Positions 1-10,413 of a DNA stretch of 64,000 nt are shown one piece after another. The notes beneath the pieces were generated by a model. That model was not told where the DNA came from, made no database searches, and saw only the letters and a program-made list of their open reading frames with translations. This stretch comes from Emergomyces orientalis (Eukaryota; Ascomycota; Eurotiomycetes; Onygenales; Ajellomycetaceae), in contig MOWL01000005.1 in assembly GCA_002110485.1 (NCBI GenBank), positions 1 through 64,000 on the forward strand. The letters are read 5' to 3'. Position numbers and translations under genes: made by a program. Position 1 is the stretch's first letter. Every line of letters starts with the position of its first letter.

Positions 1-982
1 CTCATAAAGTTCTACTGAGAGAGTATTGTGATATCTTTATAGCTACGCAACACCCGTCCGCTAATCTGGATCTTCAACAAATTCCCAATAAATGTTCATT
101 GCCTACCAGAATGTGGCAGATTGGTATCCAGCCATTTTTGAAGCTTTTAAGTTCGCACCTCCCACATACCCGGGATCACATGTTGCTATTCATCCACTAT
201 GCATATTCTCTAATTCTTGAATTTGTGAAATATCTACCTACTTTTGAAAAACACATGGATTAAAATGCGTGGCCATCTGGCTAGATGCGGAGAAGCTGTA
301 TTGAGTGATGTTCATGACGAAAAGATCCGGGCCGAGTTGATGGACCATGTTCATTAATCTTCTTTTCTCTTTTTTTTGTTCAGCTCTCTCCACCCATTTT
401 TCTTTCCTCCTCCACTCCGCTCCCTCTGCTTTACTCCCATTCAGTCCCTCAATTCGACGCATGCATTCAACCTGTAATCTACATTCAACATGTAGACCAA
501 ATTTTTGGTGTTCACTATCTAACCATTGGTAAATGGTTTTTTTTGTATGTAACGTTTTCTGACATCAACTTATGAGTACTTTTTCATAGCCACAGAGCTA
601 CTATCATCACCTCCCAGCTCTTTTGCAATACCAAGATAACTGTCAGTCCTCTTCAAAGAAAATTAATTATATAGTTTGCCGATAAATGATCATTGTAAAC
701 TATTGCTTAAGAGGTGACGTTGAGTAGCAAGATAGCCTGTAGCACTACTTGACATTATCCAGTCAAGCAGTAGAAATGAAGATTACGTGGCCAATGTTAA
801 GCTTATATAGGGCGTCAGCCTCCCGTCGAGGCCCTGAAAAGACTCTAAGTCAAGGGAATCGCGATTTTCATACCCAGCAAAGGGACGCCAGTGATGGCCT
901 AGGATCATGATGACAGATCGTCTTCGGGCTTCCTGATATGTTGACCCGCACTTCTGCTTGGCAGCAGATCGCCTTTGTCAAC
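1..982. other. gene-free AT-rich stretch
   Basis: I see no supported gene here. The open frames are short, have no recognisable domain and overlap on opposite strands. The DNA is AT-rich with a pyrimidine-rich run near 360-440. Confidence 0.5.
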
Positions 983-1061
983 TCCATCTCCATCGCCATC
1001 GCCATCTCCATCTCCATCGCCACCTCATCCATCGCCATCGCCACCTCCATCTCCATCTACC
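983..1061 (+). repeat. CCATCT/CCATCG hexanucleotide microsatellite
   Basis: About a dozen imperfect copies of CCATCT or CCATCG, with some CCACCT, stand in tandem. The repeat makes artificial His/Leu-rich and Ser/Pro-rich open frames, which I do not regard as genes. Confidence 0.85.
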
Positions 1062-1493
1062 TCCTCACCAACATGCACGGTCGAATCACAGCAATCTTCT
1101 GAAGGTGGACCTCTGCCAGCGATTTCTCTCGCTTTCTTTCACCCGTACGGAGTACTTCCTGAGCAAGAGGGCCATCTTTTTTTTCGACACCCTTCTTGTG
1201 CCGGGGACTCAAAATGGATCCTTTCCCCCCTGCCATCCATCTCTCTTCCCTCCAGGGGACGGAGATGACCTCCTACCTCTGATCGCGCTCGTCTCTACAA
1301 GTAGCTGCAGCAGCTCGTCGTCGTCTTCAGTCAGAGGTTATTTTTAACTATAGAGGTCCGTAGCATTCTAGCATACTTCCTCCTCCCTTCTCTTCCTGCC
1401 CTCCATCTTCTCCTGACGACGTCCTGAACCTTCCATCGTGGACGGAAAGGCTCCCTGTGGCCTGAATGCTCAAAATGGCTGCGTTCGGCGAGG
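1062..1493. other. no gene seen
   Basis: GC-balanced DNA with pyrimidine-rich runs and a short CAG/CGT-type simple repeat near 1,300-1,330. I find no coding feature. Confidence 0.4.
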
Positions 1494-1771
1494 ATGAGGG
1501 CAGTGGGCCGGACGACACCCATGGCTACACCAATGATATATTTCAGACGACAGCGTAATGACACTGACGGGACCGGCGATAGCGATGAGAGTGATGAAAG
1601 TGATGAGGAGTTTTGGGAAGAAGACAAGCTTCCTCCTCCCGAACACTATGAGGCCGAGGAGGCCAACCTTGACATCAAACACCTCCGGCGGCGTCGCCTG
1701 AAGCAACAGACCATCGACGGATAGATAGAGCCCGCGACCACTGGCACCAGTGAGTGTGATCCCCTGGTGTA
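1494..1771 (+). pseudogene. remnant of a DUF3435 recombinase N-terminus
   Basis: The frame begins with an acidic DSDESDESDEEFWEEDK tract, followed by LPPPEHYEAEEANLDIKHLRRRRLKQQTID. This is the layout of the N-terminus of DUF3435 (Starship captain-like) recombinases: an acidic leader, then a basic helix before a W-x(2-4)-FC motif. The frame closes at 1,722-1,724, but shifting by one base continues with IDRARDHWHQ and then a GTGAGT donor-like site. I see no downstream catalytic domain. It is therefore a frameshifted fragment, on the opposite strand to the intact gene at 12,398-14,951. The identification rests on motif resemblance and is moderate. Confidence 0.4.
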
Positions 1772-2616
1772 CTGCAGCTTGCAACTCTGAAAGAGCTTCT
1801 GGTCCATGCGGAAACTGCACACGGAACCGTTACACGTTCGCCCAAGTACAGGATGCTCGCACAATCCGGTGAACCCAGTGCCCCGACTGGCTGTCTGCCA
1901 CCGAGCTCCCGACCATCTTGGTTTCCGCCTGGCAGCCAGGGCGAGGAAGGCAATAATCAAAGTGAGGGTTTCATGTGTGCCTGGAGGCCCCCGTTCGTCT
2001 CACAGATCATTCACAATTCCTCCCGTCCTAATCTGCCTTTCTGCTTCCCTTTTGCATTTGATAACAGATAAACTACTGTGGCTTAGGAACAAGTTGGTTA
2101 TGTGCTATTTATTTACTTCATCTTCACAGCAAATTTGCTGTATTTGTATATAATTGTTTTGAATTAGATATGTTTTACAGCACTAGGTCAAGCTACGGTG
2201 ATGTTTTCTACTCAATAATTTTAATTTTGCTTGTTCTGCCCTCTATTGCCACAATGTGAAGTACTCTATAACCATCCTTCATAGCCTACAATATCCTCGC
2301 GGATGCTAGAACACTATTTTCGTATATCGCGCTGCTGGAGTCCACAATCAAAACCCAACGGGTAAGGTTGCACCCCAAACTTATACCGAAGTGCGTTAAC
2401 CAACACATAATGATACTAGGCCGAGACGCCGTCCAAGAGGAGAACCATGCAATCAGCTGGACCTGCAGGCCAGGAAACCTGTGGAAAACGGCAGCGACGC
2501 TTTTGAAGTACACAGCGACGTACAATTTGATAACCACCATTAATTTGATGTGATTACGTCAGGCTACGCTGTCTCAGCTGCCAAGTCGAAGTCATGCGTT
2601 GGCGTCCTCCAAAGAT
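1772..2616. other. no gene seen
   Basis: Mixed-composition DNA with no recognisable domain on either strand. It becomes AT-rich after about 2,050. Confidence 0.4.
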
Positions 2617-2766
2617 GGACTAAATAAATTAAACCAATCATGACCATCTTTGTCACGCCTTGGCGTCCTTCTGGTCCGGACCGTCAAGGACGGACTAAAT
2701 AAATTAAACCAATCATGGCCATCTTTGTCATGCCTTGGCGTCCTTCTGGTCCGGACCACGAAACCG
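2617..2766 (+). repeat. 75-bp tandem duplication within a dispersed repeat
   Basis: The block GGACTAAATAAATTAAACCA...TTCTGGTCCGGACC occurs twice with a 75-bp period (starts at 2,617 and 2,692) and only a few transitions between copies. Part of the unit (GCCTTGGCGTCC, GGTCCGGACCGTCAAGG, CCGTATCAATACCG) recurs near 7,620-7,670 and 9,880-9,940, so this is a member of the dispersed repeat described there. Confidence 0.8.
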
Positions 2767-3082
2767 TATCAATACTGTTCTAAGAGACTCATCAACCAAC
2801 CAACCACTACGTCTTGTTATTAGAACCACCCCTTACTTCAGATTGTTAATATTAATCATTGTTTCTCACCTGATTAAGATCTACATGTGATTCCTTACAG
2901 TACAGTCTGTTTGGTGACTTAAGTTTGTTGAGAACTAGTGCTAATCTGCAATGCTTCTCATCATCACCACAGGCAGCTAGAAGGTGATTTTTGAAATCAT
3001 TGTCACCAGTATGAACATAGAGTTTTGATTTCAGATAACAAATTTCCACCACTGAAATCCTCACTTTGATCAACAAATTTAC
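2767..3082. other. no gene seen
   Basis: AT-rich DNA between repeat remnants, with no supported coding frame. Confidence 0.4.
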
Positions 3083-3360
3083 TTGGATTTTCCCACTGGC
3101 ATATCAATGGCGGCAAAGCTGATGAGTTTCACTCAGACCAGTTCTATTAAAGAGTATGCTTCTGAGTTTCAATCACTCTCAGCAGATCTAGCCTGGGGAT
3201 ATACAGCATTGATTCATTATTTTTATACAGATCTGTGCGATGACATCAAGAATGTTCTCATCCAGAAAGATTGACCAAAATATCTGCAAGACATGATCAA
3301 CCTGGCTGTAGAGGTGGGCATGCGTCTGAAGGAACGGAGACTCGAGAAGGTCAGTAGACT
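3083..3360 (+). pseudogene. Ty3/gypsy Gag fragment
   Basis: The frame reads ...SIKEYASEFQSLSADLAW...LIHYFYTDLCDDIKNVLI, then a stop at 3,272-3,274. It continues in the same frame with PKYLQDMINLAVEVGMRLKERRLEK. This is the retrotransposon Gag fold signature: EYxxEFxxLxxDLxW, then FYxGLxDxVKxxL, then P-x-L-x-x-M-x-x-L-A. Only about 90 residues remain, and there is no protease or RT beside it. It is a decayed scrap of a different lineage from the gypsy copies at 17-30 kb. Confidence 0.6.
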
Positions 3361-3405
3361 TCCCAATAAAGTCAGACCCTTGTGGGCGCTCTTACTGTAC
3401 CCGGG

Positions 3406-3459
3406 AACTTCTCCCCTGTGGGAACTTCTCCCCTGTGGGCACTTCTCCCCTGTGGGCGC
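3406..3459 (+). repeat. short tandem repeat ACTTCTCCCCTGTGGG
   Basis: Three near-identical copies of ACTTCTCCCCTGTGGG/C stand in tandem. Related GTGGGCGCTC pieces lie on both sides at about 3,382 and 3,452. Confidence 0.8.
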
Positions 3460-4239
3460 TCCTACTAGGGGTTCTGGGAAAGTTAACTTTTACTGTAGAA
3501 GTTGACCTTCAAAAGTTAGCTTTTAAATCCATGGAGTATATATATCCCATCAAAATTCAAGGAGAAACTTCGAGTTTAACTCAATCTTGAACCTGTGTCA
3601 GTTGAAAACTTCAATTTTCATCACAAATTTCAATGAAAAAGAATCCATCCAAAAAAAAAAATTTTGTCACCTCCCAAAACAAACTGGCAATCAAAGGCAG
3701 CTCAATTCAGAATTTTCAGAGATTTTCAATCTGAAGCAGAACCTCATGTTATGAAAATCTGGGCAAGAGGGAATAGCCAAGCGAAGGCCGTGAGCGAGCT
3801 TCAAGAAATAGGAGAGAAGCTCAGGTATGCATGCACATTGTGTGGATAGGGAATAGCCCGTCCACTCAATGAAGTTGAGGATCTGGGACTTGAGAGTTAT
3901 CTCTTGGCATTATGGGAAGAGATCTCAATTTATAGCTACAAGTGAGTGTTGTCTAGAAATATGATGGCCTGCCTTTATTGAGCCAAAAGTCGCTTTTTAA
4001 AAGTGTACTTCTGTCGAACGTCATTTCAAGTGATCAGTCGTTTTGCTGCCGCGCTTGCATGCTTGGACCACGATTTGCGATCCGAAACCGTGGCCCACAC
4101 CATTTGACTCACTATGATAAGTCTTGCCTCAAGACCTCCTCAATGATCGGTGGCGCTCAATTTTCGCGATTTCAGGGAAAGGTAAGTATGGTAGCAGCGT
4201 TAGAAATGATGTGAGAAGAACATTCACCATAAGTTGACA
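3460..4239. other. no supported gene
   Basis: A 61-residue frame at 3,664-3,849 and a 78-residue frame at 3,978-4,214 are open, but I recognise neither. The context is retroelement debris. Confidence 0.35.
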
Positions 4240-4242
4240 TCA

Positions 4243-4390
4243 AAACAGATGAAAGAAACACTGGGAGTCAACATTCAAATGCAATGGGTGCCAGCTCACT
4301 GTGGCATCTTCCGGAATAAAGTCGCCGACCAGATTGCAAAACGGTCAATCGGCCCACACCCGACGCATCATTTTCAGAAACCAGTACCCC
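4243..4390 (+). pseudogene. LINE RNase H fragment
   Basis: The plus-strand frame reads IQMQWVPAHCGI then a degenerate NKVADQIAKRSI. This is the C-terminal part of a LINE-type RNase H: Q-W-V-P-A-H-x-G-I-x-G-N-x-x-A-D. The usual GNE is FRNK here. No other LINE sequence is attached on the left. It lies just before a larger, different LINE fragment. Confidence 0.6.
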
Positions 4391-4558
4391 CCGTGGCTTG
4401 AAAAAAAAAAAAAAACGGCTTGCAAGAAAAGCAGCAGCGCGACTGAAATGTCCTGGGACAAAAAATGGCTTGCAGCAAAACGTGGCTTGCAACAAAAGCA
4501 GCAGGGCGACCGAAATGTCCCGGGACAAAAAATGGCTTGCAACAAAAAGTGGCTTGCA
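4391..4558 (+). repeat. GGCTTGCAACAAAA-type tandem repeat
   Basis: Four to five imperfect copies of TGGCTTGCAACAAAA are separated by two copies of AGCAGCRSGCGACYGAAATG and TCCYGGGACAAAA. A further piece lies at 5,777-5,830, beyond the LINE insertion. The LINE at 4,559 therefore seems to have inserted into this repeat. Confidence 0.7.
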
Positions 4559-5499
4559 TCTACACCGACGGTAGCGGCATCGGTGGTCATGTCGGGGCAG
4601 CAGCTGTGGCGCCGGTGCTCCAGGTTAACGGCGTCTGCACAAGGCGGACCCAATACATGGGCGCATCCAGCACCTCCACAGTATACGCGGCGGAACTCAG
4701 GGGCCTAGTGCTAGCGTTGCAGATGGTTCTCGACATCGATGCAGCTGGCGCTGGCCCCGGGAAGCGCGCCGCCATCTTCACCGACAATCAGGCTGCCGTC
4801 CAAGCGATGCAGAACCCCAAGCACCATTCGGGTCAATATATCCTCGCCGAGGCCATACAGGCATTCGATAAACTCCGACACTTGGGGTGGGAAGTCCAGT
4901 TCCGATGGATCCCAGCACATGTCGGAGTGCTAGGTAACGAAGCTGCCGATGTAGCAGCGAAGGAAGCAGCCAGAAATGACCCCAACGTACGAACTACTGG
5001 GGAACAGCGGCCAGAACCAGGATCACTCCGAATTCTTATGGCAACAACAAGGTCCACCATTCGTCAGGCGATGAAGGGCGAGTGGGAGACGTCCTGGGAA
5101 AAAGCTAAGCACGGTAGAGACCTCTTCAAACTCGGGGTTCGGCCAGGGAAAGCGACACTCGACACACACACTGGGACGCATAGAGCGATCAGCTCAGCAA
5201 TCACACAGATGCGTACAGGAAAGATTGGACTGCGAGCATACCTCCACGCCATCAACAAAGCCGACACTAACAAATGTCAATGTGGTTGGGGACCACAAAC
5301 GGTACGCCACATCCTCCTGGAATGCCGAAACTGGATGGACGAACGACACCGAATGTGGGCAGGCAAGCTTCCATGTGTGGACATCAAACGCATCCTCTGT
5401 AGCTCGTCAATGGCGGTACAAGCAGCAAAAATGATGATCAGGACGGGCCTCCTGGGTCAATTCCAGACAGTCCCATCCACAGTACTTCAATATAACTAG
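4559..5499 (+). pseudogene. LINE ORF2 C-terminus: RNase H plus zinc knuckle, open frame
   Basis: About 313 residues remain of a non-LTR retrotransposon ORF2. The RNase H begins at YTDGSG (catalytic Asp), then AAELRG (catalytic Glu), FTDNQAA (Asp) and RWIPAHVGVLGNEAAD. The cysteine-histidine tail is C-x-C-x(7)-H-x(4)-C (CQCGWGPQTVRHILLEC), typical of Tad/I-clade LINEs. No endonuclease or RT is present. The open frame extends leftward to 4,465 only because the flanking tandem repeat is also open, so that part is not LINE protein. There is no start codon of its own and the fragment is presumably non-functional. Confidence 0.8.
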
Positions 5500-5776
5500 C
5501 ATGCGAGTGTAAAACCAGTAGACAGAAGTTGAGGAGGGTCAGGAAAGACCTAACAAGGCAGAGATACAGAACTGATAGGAAGACTATAGATAGAGGAAGC
5601 TCCAGTGGAAAAGAAGCAGTTCTTGCAGGAATAGCCGGCCTAACAACTAGGCATTTCTAGCAAGAATAACTGAATTTCCAAGGAAAAGAGCAGAAACTCC
5701 TGTATATATAGTTGTACGCTGCATAGCTGCCTGAGGGCGGCTGGGACAATCTATGAATAAATCAATCAATCAAAAC
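4559..5776 (+). mobile_element. 5'-truncated Tad-like LINE
   Basis: The segment starts inside the RNase H domain and ends in an AATC-repeat tail (AATAAATCAATCAATCA). The 10-mer GTGGCTTGCA directly precedes it (4,549-4,558) and follows it (5,777-5,786), which suits a LINE target-site duplication. Because the target is itself a repeat carrying this motif, the duplication is suggestive only. GC content is normal and there are no C-to-T stops, unlike the LINEs at 15-38 kb, so this copy is young or escaped mutation. Confidence 0.75.
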
Positions 5777-5964
5777 GTGGCTTGCAACAGAAGTGCCCCA
5801 GGACAAAAACTGTCTTGCAACAAAAGTAGTGACTAGATGCCTTGTTATAGTAAAGTACTGTCCTTAAAATACATATTTTTTGTCGCCATTGAACCGATTT
5901 CTGTGGTCCTGTGGCGACCAATGACCCACGGTCAAAAGACCCCCAGGTTTCTCCGCCATTTTGG

Positions 5965-6240
5965 TCACGCACGACGCTTGGTCTTTTTCTCTTGTTTTTG
6001 TTTGCTGTTTGACACAGATGCTACCATCTCTTCGTCGAGGTTCAACTCCCCGCCAAACACCATGAAGATGGTGTTGGTCCCGTCTTCGATCGCCGCGTCA
6101 AAGCACTGTAAAGGAGCGATCGGTTTCAGGTCCTTGTCATAGAAGGTTGCCTGTCGGTTCCGAGCATCCTTCTTAGCCATTCGCTCCACCATGGGCAGGT
6201 CAGAAGGCTCGGACGGGTTAATAGTTATCTTATAAGTGTT
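5965..6240 (-). pseudogene. unidentified conserved-looking protein fragment
   Basis: The minus-strand frame reads KITINPSEPSDL...RMAKKDARNR...FYDKDLKPIAPLQCFDAAIEDGTNTIF, then an acidic stretch and a lysine-rich end. It looks like a real protein end and not random sequence. Upstream, the frame is lost within about 20 codons. I do not recognise the family with confidence. In this context a transposon-encoded protein is the likeliest origin. Confidence 0.35.
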
Positions 6241-7389
6241 GACCCAATTCCCTTACGAGCCTTGAAAATGATCGTGACCATCCTAGCGCTGGTTGACACA
6301 TCCTCAAGTAAGAATAGAGGGTGAAATGCAAGGTCATCATTCAAAAATTTATAGAATTGTAGAGACGAAAACACATTCAAGATAATCAGACAATTGTCTG
6401 GAGAATTATGCTGTGCATTTGGAAAGACTTGGAAGTTTGCCACTAAGAGTAGACTCATCTCGGACAAAAGGCTCCTGGGCTCCGTGCGGGACATTGATCA
6501 ATTGAAGCAAATGTCTACAAAGCGACATCGCCATAGATATGATGATTCTTCCTACTCGGTTAACTCGTCAGAGTTGTGAAGTTAACAAGTACACGCTTAT
6601 AGGAGGCTTCTATGGGTATGATGATTCTCCCAAGTTGCTATGCGACTCAGTGAGCTCGCCTTGAGATATTTCTAGACACATGAAGTTACTTGATTTGAGT
6701 GGAAGTTCTCAAGTCTTCATGTTTCACAAAGTTATTCTCTTGTAATGGATGCTACCTCGAGCTTTCCCGAAGCAGGAGAGAGGAGCCCGCTGAGAGAATC
6801 TACGAGGTCCCCTACTTTTAACCTTGACCTCCATAGGTTCTGCAAAGGCGAGGTTCCTGATTACAACGGAAGCCCTTGCAAATAGAAAGGTAAGCATCAT
6901 ACCTATACATGGCTCTTTCTGGCCTAAATGTGCGGCAGAATGTACAAGTTAAACTTTGTCACAGGGCCATTTTCGAATGATGGGAAGATGGGCTATGTCA
7001 GATGACTGCTGGCTTGGGGAAACTTCTGGCTCATTCGAGAGGTCAGATGACAGCACGAACAGATCACAGGTCTTGTGACTGGTTTTGTCTTGAGACAATT
7101 TACACAAGACTATGACAGATCTAGAAGAGTTCTTCTGGATCATTCTTCATGATAGAGTTGAATCAGGACATGATCTTCAAGTCTCAATTCATATGCTTAT
7201 CAACATAGATTGTATCCTATTCTGTGTCTGATTTCATATGAAAAATTGTGTCATGAGTTAAATAGTATAGCTCTTACTCTACAACAAGACTATATCACTC
7301 TTGAGAAACTCTTCTCATTAAGCTTACAGGCTTGAGTCACTGACAACCCACTTTTTTCAAGTATAGTCCCCAGCAATCCAATGTCGCCA
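6241..7389. other. no supported gene; repeat debris
   Basis: Short open frames only. A lone 17-bp unit GACTGCTGGCTTGGGGA at 7,004-7,020, followed by a degenerate second unit, matches the unit of the minisatellite at 9,262-9,701. Confidence 0.4.
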
Positions 7390-8075
7390 GGCAATCAATT
7401 CAATGTAAAAAGATGGATACTTTCTCACAAGGAGATTCTAATAATTCTGTTATAGAAGCAGGTTTCGAAGCCAGATGAAGATATGATAATAAAAATGGAA
7501 AAAAGACAAAGATGCAGCTGAATTGCTGGGATGGAGATTGGAGCCTAAGTTGCATGAATCCTTCTGGTTCCTTCCGGTTCCATCTGGTCAGAGTAAATGA
7601 ATCCACCAATCAACCGCCATCCAAGGACCGTCAAGGTCGCAAAACCGTATCAATACCGTTCTAAGAGACTCGTGCTTCCACTTAGGAACATCAAGGATTC
7701 GTCAAAACGGTCCAAATAGTCTATAGCAAAAGGCCTTGAAGGGGCTTTAAAGCTTGTCAAGCTATTAGCCAGAGTGGAGATTGCCAGCAATTGATTCAGT
7801 AGTCGTACCCTGCATATCCCGATGGAGGTTGGGGGACCAACCAGTCAACCACAGTACATTTCTGTATTTCGAACCACACGGCCCATCACACAGCTCGACT
7901 TTGCGGCCTTCATGCCCAGTAAGGGTGATGAGGCTCACAGCCCCGAGCGAGCGACGAATGTCGCGGACCCCTTCCAGAAGTTGAGAGTCGAAAAGCTGCT
8001 GAACGCACCACTGGGTCGACACGGTTGGAAGAGCCGGTCTCCCAATCACGGCAGGGTATATCACATGGTGTTTGG
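7390..8075 (+). repeat. dispersed repeat, copy 1
   Basis: From about 7,474 this stretch aligns with 9,719-10,190. Shared blocks include ATGAAGATATGATAATAAAA, AAACCGTATCAATACCGTTC, CAAAACGGTCCAAATAGT, CAGCAATTGATTCAGTAGTC and CCCAATCACGGCAGGGTATA. Copy 1 has an extra block of about 130 bp near 7,811-7,940 and a shorter one near 7,996-8,030. I find no terminal repeats or coding domains, so the class is unknown. Confidence 0.75.
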
Positions 8076-9261
8076 TTAAACCAGACGATCAACAATGCAT
8101 GTGGCCTCTCCTGCACGCCGCCCCAACCATTCCGAGCATATGCAGGCGCTAAGCCAAATTCATGAAACATAAAAGTTGAACGTGGTTCAAAAATATTGCT
8201 CGGAAGTTGAACGTGGGTCAAAAAATACTTGTGTTGAATTTGGAACCACGTTCAACTTTTGAACCATGGCATGTCTCAAAGCTTGACCTACGCCGAAGGT
8301 TTTTCCGGCTGAAAATTTGAGTAACATTCAACGTTCTTTGCACCGCGGCGTCACTGACCTTTGGGATGTAGGTACGACTAATTCGTAGTCGATGATGATG
8401 CGGCGCTTACTGCGACTGCGCCACATCACATAGACTCTACATTTTATGAATCTTACACGGGTTGAAGGACCTCCTCAGAAGATGAATTCATCAGCAATAA
8501 GTGTGTAAGCTGGATTTAAGAGTTGTACAGTTTTGTCAGCATAATCTTCATGATGTATTTCATCTTTCCGTAGCCGCATATTGTTAGAGAACCTTCCAGA
8601 TGCTTTTATAGCAGAATGCTTTTATGGCAGAGATAGCAAGAAAAGAACAAGCATTATGGATCCACAGTAAACTCAGAGAATTTCCTAGAGTGTAAAATTC
8701 TCATACCTTTTGAATGACCAGGATGACCACATTTAAAAGTAAAATGACCCATATGGGTGACTAGGCTAGCGGCTGCGACAAAGCTAACCCCTCAGCAAGC
8801 TGAAGAGAACTGACAGCAAATTGATCCCGCCTCTGTTTCCCAGAAACTTATCAAGGAGTTCATCAGTGATTATGTGTAGGTTTCTACAAACAAGGTTGCA
8901 GGCGGCTTTATAGCATGTAATGATTCCAAATGGGCCTAAGACTTTTAGATCTTTTTGCAATATCTCTATTTGGCTTTCAGCAGATGGTAATGGTTCTTCT
9001 GTCTTTGTACAGGCCGTGCCTTTCCGCGGTTATAATAACACTTACTAGAATGCCCGATCGCTTGTAACACTCGACAGAAGCAAGAGAAACTGCCTTTATG
9101 CTGGGAAACCATAATTTAGCAAGAAATCCCTTTTGTCTGCTATTAAACCTACTTTAATAACCCTTAACAAACTAAAGTATTACAGTTAGTAGACGGATCA
9201 ATCAAACTTCATAATAACCATCTTTCTCAAAACTACTCTCGGGGGTAGATCTGTAGAGGGA
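8076..9261. other. no gene seen, apart from an inverted repeat
   Basis: AT-leaning DNA without recognisable coding sequence. It contains the hairpin-forming repeat at 8,171-8,260. Confidence 0.4.
8171..8260. repeat. 18-bp perfect inverted repeat with 54-bp loop
   Basis: AAAAGTTGAACGTGGTTC at 8,171-8,188 has its exact reverse complement at 8,243-8,260. A third, direct copy (AAGTTGAACGTGGGTCAAAAA) lies inside the loop at about 8,204-8,224. It could be a terminal inverted repeat remnant or a cruciform. I see no transposase. Confidence 0.8.
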
Positions 9262-9701
9262 GACTGCTGGCTTGGGGAAACTGCTGGCTTGGGGAAACTG
9301 CTGGCTTGGGGAAGCTACTGGCTTAGGGAGACTGCTGGCTTAGGGAGACTGCTGGCTTGGGGAAACTGCTGGCTTGGGGAAACTGCTGGCTTGGGGAAAC
9401 TGCTGGCTTGGGGAAGCTACTGGCTTAGGGAGACTGCTGGCTTAGGGAGACTGCTGGCTTAGGGAGACTGCTGGCTTGGGGAAACTGCTGGCTTGGGGAA
9501 ACTGCTGGCTTGGGGAAGCTACTGGCTTAGGGAGACTGCTGGCTTAGGGAGACTGCTGGCTTAGGGAGACTGCTGGCTTAGGGAGACTGCTGGCTTGGGG
9601 AAACTGCTGGCTTGGGGAAACTGCTGGCTTGGGGAAGCTACTGGCTTAGGGAGACTGCTGGCTTAGGGAAGCTACTGGCTTGGGGAAGCTACTGGCTTAG
9701 G
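9262..9701 (+). repeat. 17-bp minisatellite, about 26 units
   Basis: The unit is [A/G]ACTGCTGGCTTGGGGA. By eye there are 26 units of exactly 17 bp (the last is short) in four main variants, arranged in a higher-order pattern (see finding). There are no spacers, so it is not a CRISPR. The single progenitor-like unit is at 7,004-7,020. Confidence 0.95.
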
Positions 9702-9718
9702 TAATCAATCCTATGTAA

Positions 9719-10190
9719 AATGAAGATATGATAATAAAAATGGAGAAAAGACAAAATGCAGCTGAATTGCTGGGATGAAGGCCGGAGCCTGGTTGCATGA
9801 GTTCTTCTGGTTCCTTCCAGTTCCTTCTACACAGTAGTCAGAATGAAAAAATCCACCAATCATCTCTGTCAAAGTCACGCCTTGGCGTCCGTCTGGTCCG
9901 GACCGTCAAGGTTGCAAAACCGTATCAATACCGTTCTAAGAGAACTCGTGCTTCCGCTTAGAAACATCAAGGATTCATCAAAACGGTCCAAATAGTTTAT
10001 ATCAAAAGGCATTGAAAGGGCTTTAAAACATGTCAAGCTATTAGCCAGAGTGGAGATTGCCAGCAATTGATTCAGTAGTCGTACCTGCAACAGGCCCGAG
10101 CGAGCGACGAATGTCGCGGACGCCTTCCAGAAGTTGAGAGTCGAAAAAGCCAGTCTCCCAATCACGGCAGGGTATATCACATGGTCAATT
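9719..10190 (+). repeat. dispersed repeat, copy 2
   Basis: Second copy of the repeat at 7,390-8,075. It abuts the minisatellite and is shortened internally relative to copy 1. It also contains CGCCTTGGCGTCC and GGTCCGGACCGTCAAGG, shared with 2,617-2,766. Confidence 0.75.
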
Positions 10191-10413
10191 AGAGTAGATC
10201 CTCTCTACACATTAAAATCTCCTCAAACAAAGATTCCATGAGGACTCCTAAATAAACAACGAACATAGAAGGCCAAGCCAAAAAAGAGGCAGGCCAGACG
10301 GAGCGCCAAAGACCCCAGTGAGGCTTGGCTTGGCTTTGACTAAGCAATCAACATGCCTCCAATTCTTCCGCCTCTCTCCACCACCCATGATTTTTCGCCA
10401 TAAAGATTTCTAC

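Noticed and set aside
958..1347. Two overlapping plus-strand frames rich in His/Leu and Ser/Pro
   Set aside because: They are translations of the CCATCT/CCATCG microsatellite in different frames and have no domain.
9262..9701. CRISPR-like array
   Set aside because: Units are contiguous 17-mers with no spacers, in a eukaryotic context. It is a minisatellite.
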